Source of the DNA: Mycobacterium paraffinicum
Lineage (GTDB): Bacteria > Actinomycetota > Actinomycetes > Mycobacteriales > Mycobacteriaceae
Assembly (NCBI RefSeq): GCF_001907675.1
Contig: NZ_MPNT01000040.1
Span: 1-49,327 of the forward strand
Length of the DNA stretch: 49,327 nt
Direction of reading: 5' to 3'
Shown: piece after piece, positions 34,097 through 42,113 of the stretch
Numbering within the stretch: position 1 is the first letter of the stretch
Layout: every line of letters starts with the position of its first letter
The notes under the pieces: generated by a model
The model's input: the letters and a program-made list of their open reading frames with translations, nothing else
The model's database searches: none
What the model was told of the DNA's origin: nothing
Program-made: the position numbers and the translations under genes

Positions 34097-34367
34097 CGAA
34101 GATCGACTCGAATGCCGACTGCGCCGCGCGGTCCTCAGGCGTGTCCTGGCTGCGGGCCAACGTCACCGTCAGGCCCAGCGCCGCGATGACACGGAACACC
34201 GTATCCATCTCCGCTGATCCATGCCCGGCCTCAAGCCGAACCAACCAGCCGCGCGACACCTGTGCGCGGCTTGCAAGTTCACTCTGTGTGAGTCCTTGCT
34301 TGCGGCGTTCCTCGCGCAGCGCGCGGCCAAGCCGCCGAGGCTCGCGGATCTCATACACGCATGTCAT
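34089..34367 (-). CDS. hipB: HipB-family antitoxin
   Basis: 92 residues from ATG 34367 (an ATG at 34394 would lie inside the operator repeats). Xre helix-turn-helix: LGRALREERRKQGLTQSELASRAQVSRGWLVRLEAG, then TVFRVIAALGLTVTL and a short acidic tail ending ESIFDD that should contact HipA. It binds its own operator and neutralises HipA. Four copies of a 9-base box lie across its start and upstream region (34361-34434), consistent with autorepression. Confidence 0.9.
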   Translation of the reverse strand: MTCVYEIREPRRLGRALREERRKQGLTQSELASRAQVSRGWLVRLEAGHGSAEMDTVFRVIAALGLTVTLARSQDTPEDRAAQSAFESIFDD

Positions 34368-34435
34368 CGTACGCGGACATGAAGAAAATGTCATCGACCA
34401 GATACATTAATGACATGTCGTCGAACGATGACATG
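34361..34435. promoter_or_regulatory. Probable HipB operator with repeated ATGTCATCG boxes
   Basis: ATGTCATCG occurs at 34361-34369 and 34388-34396, inverted at 34426-34434, and with one mismatch at 34415-34423. The last two form a near-perfect palindrome (34414-34435). The first overlaps the hipB start codon. Confidence 0.65.
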
Positions 34436-34542
34436 ACCGGAGCGAAGCAGGGGCAGTCCGCATCAACGGCCGAGCCCAACTCGGGTAAGAATCAAATCCG
34501 GGAGCCTTTGGCCCGGCGTGGCGAAGGAAGCGGGCGCCGCGC

Positions 34543-34986
34543 TCAGCGGCGACCTCGCCGCAAGAGCCACTTCGACAGCGAAACAGCGAGCGGCAACCCC
34601 AAGAGGCTCATCGCAAGACTCGCGAAGCCGAGCCCCACCAACGAAAGCAGCCCCCGATGACAGCCGTCCAAGACAGCCCAGATGCCACACGCCAGGAGCA
34701 GCGGGAAGATGACCACGAACTTGGCCGAGTCGCGCACGCTGGTCTCTTCGCCGCTGGCGTGTCGCGGCCCGCGGCGATCGGTAGACCCCGAACTGTGCAG
34801 AGCTTTGAACCCGACGTAGCCGCCGAACACCATCGTGATCCAACCCACGGCAGGCAGCGCTGCAGCGCGACGAAAGTCATGTGGCGGCGGGTTGAACGCC
34901 ATCAACGCGCCGCTGAGCATCCAAACCACCCCGAACACAACCAAACCGAATCGACGTACCGGATCGCCGTTGAACCGCTTAGCCAT
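34543..34986 (-). CDS. Small membrane protein downstream of the NHL lipoprotein
   Basis: 147 residues from ATG 34986, overlapping the end of the NHL gene by 8 bases. Four hydrophobic segments: FGLVVFGVVWMLSGALMAF, ALPAVGWITMVFGGYVGF, FVVIFPLLLACGIWAVL and LLSLVGLGFASLAMSLLGLPLAV, with a charged loop between the second and third and a basic tail. No family recognised. The overlap suggests co-translation with the NHL lipoprotein. Confidence 0.65.
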   Translation of the reverse strand: MAKRFNGDPVRRFGLVVFGVVWMLSGALMAFNPPPHDFRRAAALPAVGWITMVFGGYVGFKALHSSGSTDRRGPRHASGEETSVRDSAKFVVIFPLLLACGIWAVLDGCHRGLLSLVGLGFASLAMSLLGLPLAVSLSKWLLRRGRR

Positions 34987-35953
34987 TCGCGAGTTTGACG
35001 ACGCGCGCCCGCATCGAATCGGCGATGTAGACGTTGCCACCGGAGTCCACCGCCAAGCCTGCTGGGGCGCTCAGGCCCTTGCAGGGGAGCTCGGCTTGGC
35101 TCGTCGAACCCGCCGCGAGCTCAAGGGCCTGGCGATTGTTGTAGTCGGCAAGGTACACAGCACCCTGGTGGTCGACGGCGACCCCATGCGGCTGATTGAG
35201 ACCGGTGAACGGCAGCTCGATTTGCTTCGTCGAGCCCGCCGGCAACTTGAGCACCCTGCTGCGACTGGCGCCAGAGTCCGTGACATAAACGTTGCCCGCC
35301 GCGTCGACGGCAACACCACCTGGCGATTCCAGCCCGCTGAAGGGCAACACGCTTTGACTCGCCGAGCCTGCCGGCAGGCTCACCACCTGCTTGTTGCGTC
35401 GGTCAGCGACATAGATACCGCCTGCCGAGTCCACCGCAATACCTTGGGGATCGGCGAGATCGGCTAGCGGCACGGCGATTTGGCTATTGGCGCCGGACGC
35501 GAGTTTGACCACGCTGCCGATCCCCGGGTAGCCGTCGCTGAACTCGCTCACGTAGACGTTGCCCGTCGCATCGACCGCGACACCGGTGAGGTTTTGCAGA
35601 CCGCTGAAGGATAGCTCCGTTTGGTCGCCGGAGCCGGCCGCAAGTTTCAGAACCCGGTGGTTACCCGCGTCGGTGACGTAGACGCTGCCCGCTGTGTCCA
35701 CTGCGACGGCGGTCGGATCTTTCAGGCCGGTGAATGGCAGATCGCTTTGCTGATGGGTGCGGGGCGGCGTCTGCGATGGATTGGGCATCGCGTGTGCGGA
35801 GGGTGTGGTCGTCGGATGGTGTTGCGGCGGTGCGCTTTCATGGCTACAGCCCACCAGCGCCACCACGCCGGTGACCGCGAGGACGACAACGCCGCGGAGC
35901 CGCCGAGGCGGGCGCACGGATCCCTCAGCGGGACGGCGGGTCGCGGTCGTCAT
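34979..35953 (-). CDS. Lipoprotein with six-blade NHL beta-propeller
   Basis: 324 residues from ATG 35953, overlapping the stop of the small upstream gene (ATGA). Signal peptide with lipobox LVGC, a Pro/His/Thr-rich linker, then six repeats of about 42 residues of the form LPFTGLxxPxGVAVDxxGNVYVTDxxNxRVLKLAAGS, the NHL blade. This is the fold of the extracellular sensor of the M. tuberculosis kinase PknD. Here it is a free lipoprotein with no kinase attached. It probably sits on the outer face of the membrane as a binding scaffold; partner unknown. Confidence 0.87.
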   Translation of the reverse strand: MTTATRRPAEGSVRPPRRLRGVVVLAVTGVVALVGCSHESAPPQHHPTTTPSAHAMPNPSQTPPRTHQQSDLPFTGLKDPTAVAVDTAGSVYVTDAGNHRVLKLAAGSGDQTELSFSGLQNLTGVAVDATGNVYVSEFSDGYPGIGSVVKLASGANSQIAVPLADLADPQGIAVDSAGGIYVADRRNKQVVSLPAGSASQSVLPFSGLESPGGVAVDAAGNVYVTDSGASRSRVLKLPAGSTKQIELPFTGLNQPHGVAVDHQGAVYLADYNNRQALELAAGSTSQAELPCKGLSAPAGLAVDSGGNVYIADSMRARVVKLANG

Positions 35954-36132
35954 GCTGTGGTCGCGTACGGGTTGTGGGCCTCGCTGAAATCGACGCCCAG
36001 GCTGCGCTTGTCGTGGGCGGCGCCCTTGCTGCAGGTGGCCATGTGCCCGGCCCAGGCAATTTCGCCGCCGACGATCACCTCCCGGTATACGAAGCAGCGG
36101 TGGTCGCAGTAGCGGCAATACGCTCCGGCCAT
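35950..36132 (-). CDS. Small Cys-rich protein, possible zinc binder
   Basis: 60 residues. Cysteines and histidine at AYCRYCDHRCF and HMATCSKG could bind one zinc ion. The remainder (VYREVIVGGEIAWAGHM, SLGVDFSEAHNPY) is compact and well conserved in style with small mycobacterial and mycobacteriophage proteins I have seen; I cannot name the family. The stop overlaps the NHL lipoprotein start. A GAAAGG-type purine stretch precedes the ATG. Confidence 0.65.
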   Translation of the reverse strand: MAGAYCRYCDHRCFVYREVIVGGEIAWAGHMATCSKGAAHDKRSLGVDFSEAHNPYATTA

Positions 36133-36171
36133 GTCTTACCTTTCGGTCTTCGACGTGAACAAAGCTAGCAC

Positions 36172-36194
36172 ATGTAGAACGTTATGTTCTACAT
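36172..36194. promoter_or_regulatory. VapB operator palindrome
   Basis: ATGTAGAAC-GTTAT-GTTCTACAT is a perfect 9-bp inverted repeat ending 7 bases before GTG 36202. It contains the in-frame ATG at 36184, which argues for the GTG as the true vapB start. Confidence 0.65.
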
Positions 36195-36201
36195 TAGTTG
36201 G

Positions 36202-36474
36202 GTGAATGAAATCTCCATCCGCACACTCAACCAGGAGACCTCAAAAGTCTTGGCCAGAGTCAAGTCCGGCGAAGAAATCACCGTAACCGAGCGCGGCGCG
36301 GCGATCGCCCGGATCGTGCCTACATCCGCCGGCCCGCTCGACGAGCTGGTCGCCGCCGGCCGGGTCCGCCCCGCGACCATGCGCGGCCCCGCACCACGAC
36401 CCACGACTGCGGCCGGGGACGGTCCCGATGCCGGCGCCCTGGTGCGCGGCATGCGCGACGAAGAACGCTTCTGA
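36202..36474 (+). CDS. vapB: VapB/Phd-type antitoxin
   Basis: 90 residues from GTG 36202 (VNEISIRTLNQETSKVLARV). The Phd/YefM-like DNA-binding part is IRTLNQETSKVLARVKSGEEITVTERGAAIARIVP, followed by a disordered Pro/Ala-rich segment and an acidic C-terminus (GALVRGMRDEERF) that should block the PIN active site. It precedes vapC by four bases. The palindrome at 36172-36194 is its likely operator. Confidence 0.88.
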   Translation: MNEISIRTLNQETSKVLARVKSGEEITVTERGAAIARIVPTSAGPLDELVAAGRVRPATMRGPAPRPTTAAGDGPDAGALVRGMRDEERF

Positions 36475-36478
36475 CGCC

Positions 36479-36907
36479 ATGATCTACCTCGATACCTCAG
36501 CCCTGGTGAAACTGGTCCGCCTCGAGCCGGAGTCCGAAGACCTAGCCGATTGGCTCGACGCGCGAAGCGAAATACGTTGGATCACTTCCGCGGTGGCCGA
36601 AGTAGAGCTACCGCGAGTGATTATCCGAGTCGGGCAGCTCGACGCATTGGCGGCGCTGCCTGCCGTGCTGGACCGGCTCGACCGGTTCGAGATCGACCCA
36701 GTGGTGCGCAGCACTGCAGCGGCCTTCCAAGATCCCGCGCTGCGCTCACTCGATGCGATACACCTCGCCACCGCGAGCATCGCAGGGTCGCTGGCCTCAC
36801 TTGAGGCGTTCGTCACCTACGACCAGGCCCTGGCTGAGGCTACCCACAAGCTGGGAATACAGGCTGTTGCCCCAGGGATCAGCGCTGGAGGGGCTGGTAT
36901 CTCTTAG
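36479..36907 (+). CDS. vapC: VapC toxin, PIN-domain ribonuclease
   Basis: 142 residues from ATG 36479. PIN-domain acidic residues are in place: MIYLDTSALVKL (Asp5), AVAEVELPR (Glu ~42), RSLDAIHLATA (Asp ~91) and VTYDQALAEA (Asp ~112). Such toxins cut tRNA, rRNA or mRNA at a specific site; the target here is unknown. The C-terminal tail ISAGGAGIS extends over the neighbouring decayed gene on the other strand. Confidence 0.9.
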   Translation: MIYLDTSALVKLVRLEPESEDLADWLDARSEIRWITSAVAEVELPRVIIRVGQLDALAALPAVLDRLDRFEIDPVVRSTAAAFQDPALRSLDAIHLATASIAGSLASLEAFVTYDQALAEATHKLGIQAVAPGISAGGAGIS

Positions 36908-37154
36908 CCGGCGTGCCGATCCGCCGCGGGAACATCGTCGCGACACCCTGCTGATCGCGGACCACCTTGGCCAAAGTAAACACGCTCGACACCAGAAAGA
37001 GGAACGTGACACCGAGGAACAATCGCGGCCGCGGGTCAAGCGGCAGGAAATAGATTCCGCCGAGCGCGGCCACGAAGCTGATCGCGAACGCGACGGCGGC
37101 CCGAACGAGGAAGGCCGCGGTCGTCTTTCACGTGTGCCGTTAGGAAACGGTCAT
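36879..37154 (-). pseudogene. YiaA/YiaB-family membrane protein gene with two in-frame stops
   Basis: The frame from ATG 37154 reads MTVS-stop-RHT-stop-KTTAAFLVRAAVAFAISFVAALGGIYFLPLDPRPR. From KTT on, it is the two-helix YiaAB domain (FLPLDP, then FLGVTFLFLVSSVFTLAKVVRDQQ). The stops are TAA 37140-37142 and TGA 37128-37130. A shortened product from GTG 37073 would lose most of the first helix. It overlaps the vapC 3' end on the opposite strand. Confidence 0.65.
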
Positions 37155-37199
37155 GCCAATAAGACTGCGGCACTACACCGTTGGCCGGGACAACACTAC

Positions 37200-38492
37200 T
37201 CAGATTTCGTCGTCGGCGTGCCAACCCCGGGCCGGGTACAGTAGCGCCGCTGCGGCCGCTGCCGCGGCGCACACCCCCAGCGCCGCGGCGATCACCGTCG
37301 CCAACTGCAGCGACGCGAATTGGGCGTCGGCGACCGGTTTGACCACTGCCACCACGGCCACCGCGGGCATCACCAGCCGCACCCACCACGCCACTACGCT
37401 ATCACCGGGAACGCGTGAATTGGCTTCGGTAACAAAGACATACAGCGCCATCAACAGCAGGAAGGCCGCGCCGAGGATGACTGTGGCGATCCAGCGCGCG
37501 CCGTGGGCCGACAAGACGGCAGCCGTCACCGCGACAAGCGCCATCACCACCACTCGTGCGATGGTGTTCGGCCTCGCCTGGCGTGTTACCGCCAGGTCCG
37601 CGGCGACGCGCACCACCGCCCACCCTGAGGCCAACGCAGCGGCCACCCCCACAACGACGCCGGCGATAGTCATCCACGTCCGACCCGCCTCGGCATAGAA
37701 CTCCGGCACCGCTTCGCCCAGGAGTCTGGCACTCCAGCGCCACGGGCCCGCCACACCCCGGTGATCACCCACCCACAACACCACCGCAGCCACAGCCACC
37801 ACCGCGACCGCCAGCGACATCGATCGCCCCGGCCTGGCTATACGCGCGGCCCGGACCGTGATGAGTTCAACGCCCACCATCCCCAGACCGAAGCCGACCA
37901 ACTGGCCAGACAGCTGGCCCGGCGTTGCGGCCGTCCCGATGACAACGGGGTCACTGCCCGCCGCGACGCGCGCAGTGACTGCCACCGCAAGGTAGACGGA
38001 GATGAGCAACCCCGCGATCACCAGCAGCGCCACCAGCGACGCGATGACCCGAGTCGACGCCCAACAGACAATGGCACCAACGACAATCGCCGCCCCCGCC
38101 GCGGCGACCGGTAACCACGAAAAAATCTCGACCGGGTCCTCGCCGGATGAAAACTGCAGCAGCAGCAGCGATCCGAGGGCGGTGGCGAACTTCGCTGCCA
38201 GCACCACATAGGCGAGCAGCTGGACGATGCCGGCTGCGGTCCCTGCCTTCGGGCCCAGGGTGGCGCCCACCAATTCGGCGGTGCTGCGCGCATGGGGAGC
38301 ATAGCGGCGCAGCCGCGCCAAGGCGTAGATCACCGGGACCACGACCGCCGCCCCAAGAAGCGCTCCCAGTCCGTACTGCGCCGCAGACACAATCACCGCC
38401 ATGCTCAGCCCGGCGGCTTGCCACGTTCCGAGGACGCGCTCACCGGAGCCGGTTCCTGGCTGGGCTTGTGCCCCTAGCGATTTCTTCGGCAT
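37200..38492 (-). CDS. APC-type amino-acid/amine permease-like membrane protein
   Basis: 430 residues with about twelve hydrophobic segments. The first (LGTWQAAGLSMAVIVSAAQYGLGALLGAAV) has the broken-helix, small-residue look of transporter helix 1 in the APC superfamily, followed by PVIYALARLRRYAPHARSTAELVGATLGPKAG. The C-terminal half repeats the pattern. Substrate cannot be told. Some substrate-site residues differ from textbook members, so it may be a divergent permease. It stands alone between the YiaAB remnant and another membrane gene. Confidence 0.65.
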   Translation of the reverse strand: MPKKSLGAQAQPGTGSGERVLGTWQAAGLSMAVIVSAAQYGLGALLGAAVVVPVIYALARLRRYAPHARSTAELVGATLGPKAGTAAGIVQLLAYVVLAAKFATALGSLLLLQFSSGEDPVEIFSWLPVAAAGAAIVVGAIVCWASTRVIASLVALLVIAGLLISVYLAVAVTARVAAGSDPVVIGTAATPGQLSGQLVGFGLGMVGVELITVRAARIARPGRSMSLAVAVVAVAAVVLWVGDHRGVAGPWRWSARLLGEAVPEFYAEAGRTWMTIAGVVVGVAAALASGWAVVRVAADLAVTRQARPNTIARVVVMALVAVTAAVLSAHGARWIATVILGAAFLLLMALYVFVTEANSRVPGDSVVAWWVRLVMPAVAVVAVVKPVADAQFASLQLATVIAAALGVCAAAAAAAALLYPARGWHADDEI

Positions 38493-38575
38493 GACTCAAG
38501 CATGACTTACGCCTACTCATTATTGCCGCAGCGCCCGACCTCAGCCCAAGGCCTCGCTCGTCGTGATAGCGCTCG

Positions 38576-39054
38576 TCAGAGCTGTCGTGGTGCCGCTGAC
38601 CTAGCTTTGACGGCCTTGTAGGCCCACGAGCCCAATGCCAGTGCGATGAGTAACGCGCCCCCAACATGGCGTAGCCGGTCGTGCGGTGAAAATCCCGCAT
38701 GCCCGCCGGCGAGTACACGCCCTGGTGGATATTGTCCTGTGTTGCATGCCAGTTCACCGGCGCCGTCAGCACCGCTGGATCGGTGCCTGCCGGGTTCAAC
38801 TTCTCGATCGTTCTTACCGACCGGTACCCGCGGGAGGTCAGCACCGAGCAGGTGTCGGCCGGGCCCATCCGGTGTCCGTCGCAGTGCGGCCCAGCCAGCT
38901 CTTGGTAGGCGACTAAGCCTGCCCCGAACAATAGTGCGATGAACATCAGGCCAAGGGCGCCGACCGCGAGGCGGCCCACGACGTGCCAGAAAACCGCCCC
39001 TATGGTGCGCCCGGGGGCCGCGGGGTGTGGCCCGTCGAAGTCAGGATCGGTCAC
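38576..39054 (-). pseudogene. Membrane protein gene with a 2-base frameshift near its end
   Basis: ATG 39054 begins TDPDFDGPHPAAPGRTIGAV, then a membrane helix (LAVGALGLMFIALLFGAGLVAYQEL), a short extracellular domain with two cysteines (GPHCDGHRMGPADTCSVLTSRGY) and HRTTGYAMLGA. At CGCG 38654-38657 removing one CG gives LLIALALGSWAYKAVKARS, a second membrane helix and basic tail ending at 38576, instead of a long unlikely tail to 38440. A DUF3592-like layout (helix, outer domain, helix) results. Broken gene or base-call error. Confidence 0.6.
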
Positions 39055-39103
39055 AACGACCCTCCGGCGTGTGAACCAACCTCATGAGACGACACGCTGG
39101 TGC

Positions 39104-40126
39104 CTATCTACAGTCGTGAAAGTCGCTGGCTAGTTGCCGCTGCAATTCAGCCGCATCAGCCGTCTGATTGCCCTGAGGGGGTTGGGGTTTCGGCGATCCA
39201 CTGTCGTCGCGGCAGTCAGGCACTTGAAGATCTCCGGTGAACTGGTGGAAATTATCGGGCTCTACCATGAGGTGCCATTGCAGTTGCAGCGGGTGCTGTT
39301 TGGTGGGCGCGATGGTGGAAATGACTGATTTGAGGTCGCGGTAGGCCGTAGCAGGGTCTGTGATGTAAACCGAGAGTGCAGTGATTCTGGCGTCGTCGAC
39401 GCGCACGTAATAGATCGGCAGCGCCAGCCGCGATATCAGGGCGTCGATGTTTGCGCGCTGCTCGACGGTGATTGGAATACCGACTTCCCAGGTGGGGAAC
39501 TTGGTCGGCTCGGCCGAACGGACATAGACGGTCATCGGTTCGGGCTGCACAGTGGCCAACACTGCGCTCAAGACATCGCTGGTGTGGTCGATATCCGATA
39601 CTTCAAGGCGCACCGTGGCACCGTCACGTGACCACAGGATCGACGCCTGCGGCACACGCGTCCTGAGTTCCCGCAAGCGATGTGTGTCACCGGCGATCTG
39701 GGCGGGGTTGAGCTCTGCGCCACGTTTTACCTCGAGTCGGTCGCCAACGACGAAGGTGGTGGACTGACGGCAGCCGTTGAAATCCCCGCCTTCGATGCGG
39801 GTGATACGTGAGGCCACCGCCGCGATCTGTTCCTCGCTTGCCTTCGGCATCGCGACTACCAGGCTCAACTGCGCGCCGTTCTCAAAATCGTTGGTATATA
39901 GTGGATTAACGTCATCAACGCCCGGCATTGTGGCGATCTCCGCCTGAAGGTGGCGCACCTCGGCGCTGCGATCAGGAGGCGTGCACGCAGCCACGACCAA
40001 GGCTAGCCATGCCACGGCCGCCACACATAACCGCTTCACCTGCGCCGGGAGCCGGCGCGTGACACGCCGCGACACTGCACTGATCACATAGCCAAGCACC
40101 CTGCGTGCCTCACCTTTACATCCCAA
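39104..40126 (-). CDS. Lipoprotein, unknown function
   Basis: Up to 340 residues; GTG 40039 (VKRLCVAAVAWLALVVAAC) gives the tidier signal peptide with lipobox VAAC. The mature protein alternates strands and helices in a repeated pattern (TMPGVDDVNPLYTNDFENGAQLSLVVAMPKAS..., later VQPEPMTVYVRSAEPTKFPTWEVGIPI..., LALPIYYVRVDDARITALSVYI), suggesting two or three related alpha/beta units. It ends in a Pro/Gln-rich tail with HDCR. No family recognised. Its 5' end overlaps the divergent gene at 40105. Confidence 0.7.
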   Translation of the reverse strand: MGCKGEARRVLGYVISAVSRRVTRRLPAQVKRLCVAAVAWLALVVAACTPPDRSAEVRHLQAEIATMPGVDDVNPLYTNDFENGAQLSLVVAMPKASEEQIAAVASRITRIEGGDFNGCRQSTTFVVGDRLEVKRGAELNPAQIAGDTHRLRELRTRVPQASILWSRDGATVRLEVSDIDHTSDVLSAVLATVQPEPMTVYVRSAEPTKFPTWEVGIPITVEQRANIDALISRLALPIYYVRVDDARITALSVYITDPATAYRDLKSVISTIAPTKQHPLQLQWHLMVEPDNFHQFTGDLQVPDCRDDSGSPKPQPPQGNQTADAAELQRQLASDFHDCR

Positions 40127-41262
40127 TATCGCAACTCTGCGTAACCCTAGACCGCTTTGCAGCCCGTCGACACGAGGCTGGTGCCCTGGGCGGTGACGTC
40201 GTCGCCTCCCTTCTGGGACACTTAGAACCTGTGTGGGCTCGAATCGTTGTTGCGCCCTGGTGGGTGAGCTGGCTGGCGAACGCCGCGTTCGGCGCGATCA
40301 CTCTTGGCGCAGTCGCGGCGTTGCTGTACCCGCATTTTTTCGTCGTCACCGGATGGTTGTGGGGACCGCTCACCGTGGCTGGGTTCGCTCTGCTCATATC
40401 AGCGTGCCTATTTTTCGTCCAGCGCCCGTTCCGCCAGGCTTATTCTGCAGCCCTCACTGGACTTAGCCGCCAGCAGCGGGCCCAAATCAGCAGGGCATTG
40501 CGCCGCGGAGAGAACCCTTCTGAACCGCGCGTGCTGGTGGCTGCCGTCAAGGTGGGCACTTTGCGGCTGGCACACACGCGTCGGGCCCTGCGCGGATCGA
40601 GAGCGTTGATATGGCTGACGCCGGCCTTCCTCAGCCTCGCCGGAGTCTTGTCCTTTCTGGCCAACGATATTCGGCGCGGAGTGTTCTTCGTCGGGTTCGC
40701 TCTGTACTTTGCGGCCTACTACGCGTGGCTTGGGTACCGCAAGGATCAGCTGACCACGCACGTGGAATCGTTGCGCGCCAGCGCAGAAGCTGACAACACG
40801 CCGGTAGACGTCGACTATGCTGCGCCGCCGCAGCGACTAAAGATGTCGATCCCGCTGTTCATCGTGGCTGGAATCGCCACTGTGACAATCGCATACCTAT
40901 CGGATCGCCCCAACCCGGACTGCCGGACCGTTGACTCGGTCGCCAACTTCAACTTCAAAACCAGTAGCGTGCTCACAGCGCAGCTGACAGCGACCGACGT
41001 GGATCTGGCAAGCTACCGGGATTGGTCCAACCAGCTGCAAACCTACGCACAACAAGCATCCACCCCCGATATTGCTCGCCGCCTTCACCGGATCGCCGAC
41101 CTATCCGTGCAGGCGGTGGCGCAGCGACAAGCTATCAACAACGAGGAAATAGCCGGACGCTCAAATGATGTTATCCACAGCGACCAATCCGTATATCTGA
41201 GCACGATCAGCGAGCTGCTCGACGAACAGCAAGCCCTCATCTCAACCTGCCACCGTTCCTGA
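40105..41262 (+). CDS. Multi-pass membrane protein, unknown function
   Basis: Up to 385 residues; GTG 40231 (VWARIVVAPWWVSW) is a likely alternative start, because the first 42 residues overlap the divergent lipoprotein gene. Hydrophobic segments: SWLANAAFGAITLGAVAALLYP, VTGWLWGPLTVAGFALLISACLFF, LIWLTPAFLSLAGVLSFLA, RRGVFFVGFALYFAAYYAWLG and IPLFIVAGIATVTIAYL. A basic cytoplasmic loop (SRQQRAQISRALRRGENPSEPR) lies between the second and third. The C-terminal ~120 residues are an outer helical domain with two cysteines (DCRTVDSV ... STCHRS). Confidence 0.65.
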   Translation: MPHLYIPISQLCVTLDRFAARRHEAGALGGDVVASLLGHLEPVWARIVVAPWWVSWLANAAFGAITLGAVAALLYPHFFVVTGWLWGPLTVAGFALLISACLFFVQRPFRQAYSAALTGLSRQQRAQISRALRRGENPSEPRVLVAAVKVGTLRLAHTRRALRGSRALIWLTPAFLSLAGVLSFLANDIRRGVFFVGFALYFAAYYAWLGYRKDQLTTHVESLRASAEADNTPVDVDYAAPPQRLKMSIPLFIVAGIATVTIAYLSDRPNPDCRTVDSVANFNFKTSSVLTAQLTATDVDLASYRDWSNQLQTYAQQASTPDIARRLHRIADLSVQAVAQRQAINNEEIAGRSNDVIHSDQSVYLSTISELLDEQQALISTCHRS

Positions 41263-41605
41263 CCCGGGTCCTCCCCATTCATCGTGATAGCCGGCCCCGC
41301 ACCCGGCCCGATTCTCACCGGGGCTGTTGCTGCATCACCTCGAGACGGCTGGAAGTGCTCGAAGTCGCACTCTTTCAACGATTTCCGCGCCACGCCTGGG
41401 CCCATCAGATAGGCCCTTCTCCACCCCGGCTTCAGCGTGCGAACAGGTCCCGTGACAGACAAGCCTTCGACGCAGGACTCCTCGCGGGATCCACTCTCGA
41501 GGCGGCGCGCTTTCGACTAGCTGGTCGACCGGTTCACCTAGACACCCAGCCTGGCAGGCTTGAGGGTGTGCTCGTCAGATAGGCGATCTCAGAAGCCGTG
41601 GCACG

Positions 41606-41854
41606 ATGGCCGGCATGGAGGAAGAGCTGCCTACGGTCAGCCTGCGTTTGTGGCGTGCCGACGCGATCGTCCTGTTCGACTGGTTGGCCCATACCGATCT
41701 GAACACCGTGCCGATCACGCATCCGGCGCAAAAGCAGGCGCTGGCTGATCTTTTGACCCGGTTCGAATGGGCGGCCGATGCGGATGTGACCGCGGCGACT
41801 GCTGACGAGGTCGCGGCGGCCCAAGCAGAAGTGTCGCGCGACATGGGCTGGTGA
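41606..41854 (+). CDS. Small hypothetical protein (intact copy)
   Basis: 82 residues; ATG 41615 gives 79. Sequence: VSLRLWRADAIVLFDWLAHTDLNTVPITHPAQKQALADLLTRFEWAADADV and onward. It belongs to a widespread type of ~75-residue actinobacterial proteins with the RADAIVLFDWL motif, of unknown role. A decayed copy with two base losses lies at 17926-18168, so this small gene has been duplicated within the element. Confidence 0.65.
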   Translation: MAGMEEELPTVSLRLWRADAIVLFDWLAHTDLNTVPITHPAQKQALADLLTRFEWAADADVTAATADEVAAAQAEVSRDMGW

Positions 41855-42113
41855 GGGATCAGAATCCGTTCGTGGCGGTGCTGACGAGCCTGCTGTCAAT
41901 ATTGACCAACAGAGTCAAACCGGCGGCAACCGCAGCGGCACCAGAATTCGCGAACCGACGTCACGATTGCCCGCCAAAGCCATCGGGTCTTGCACGCGGC
42001 TGCCAACGCGGCGCGTACATCTCCACGCGAAGCGCTCGCCGTGGGTCCAATCATCAGTATGAAGGCGAACTCGACGCTCAGTGCGCGCATGGCTTCGTAG
42101 GTACCGTGGTCGA

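Noticed and set aside
37036..37389. A 117-residue Arg/Gly-rich minus-strand frame
   Set aside because: It overlaps the ends of the YiaAB remnant and the permease gene in another frame and has no protein-like features.
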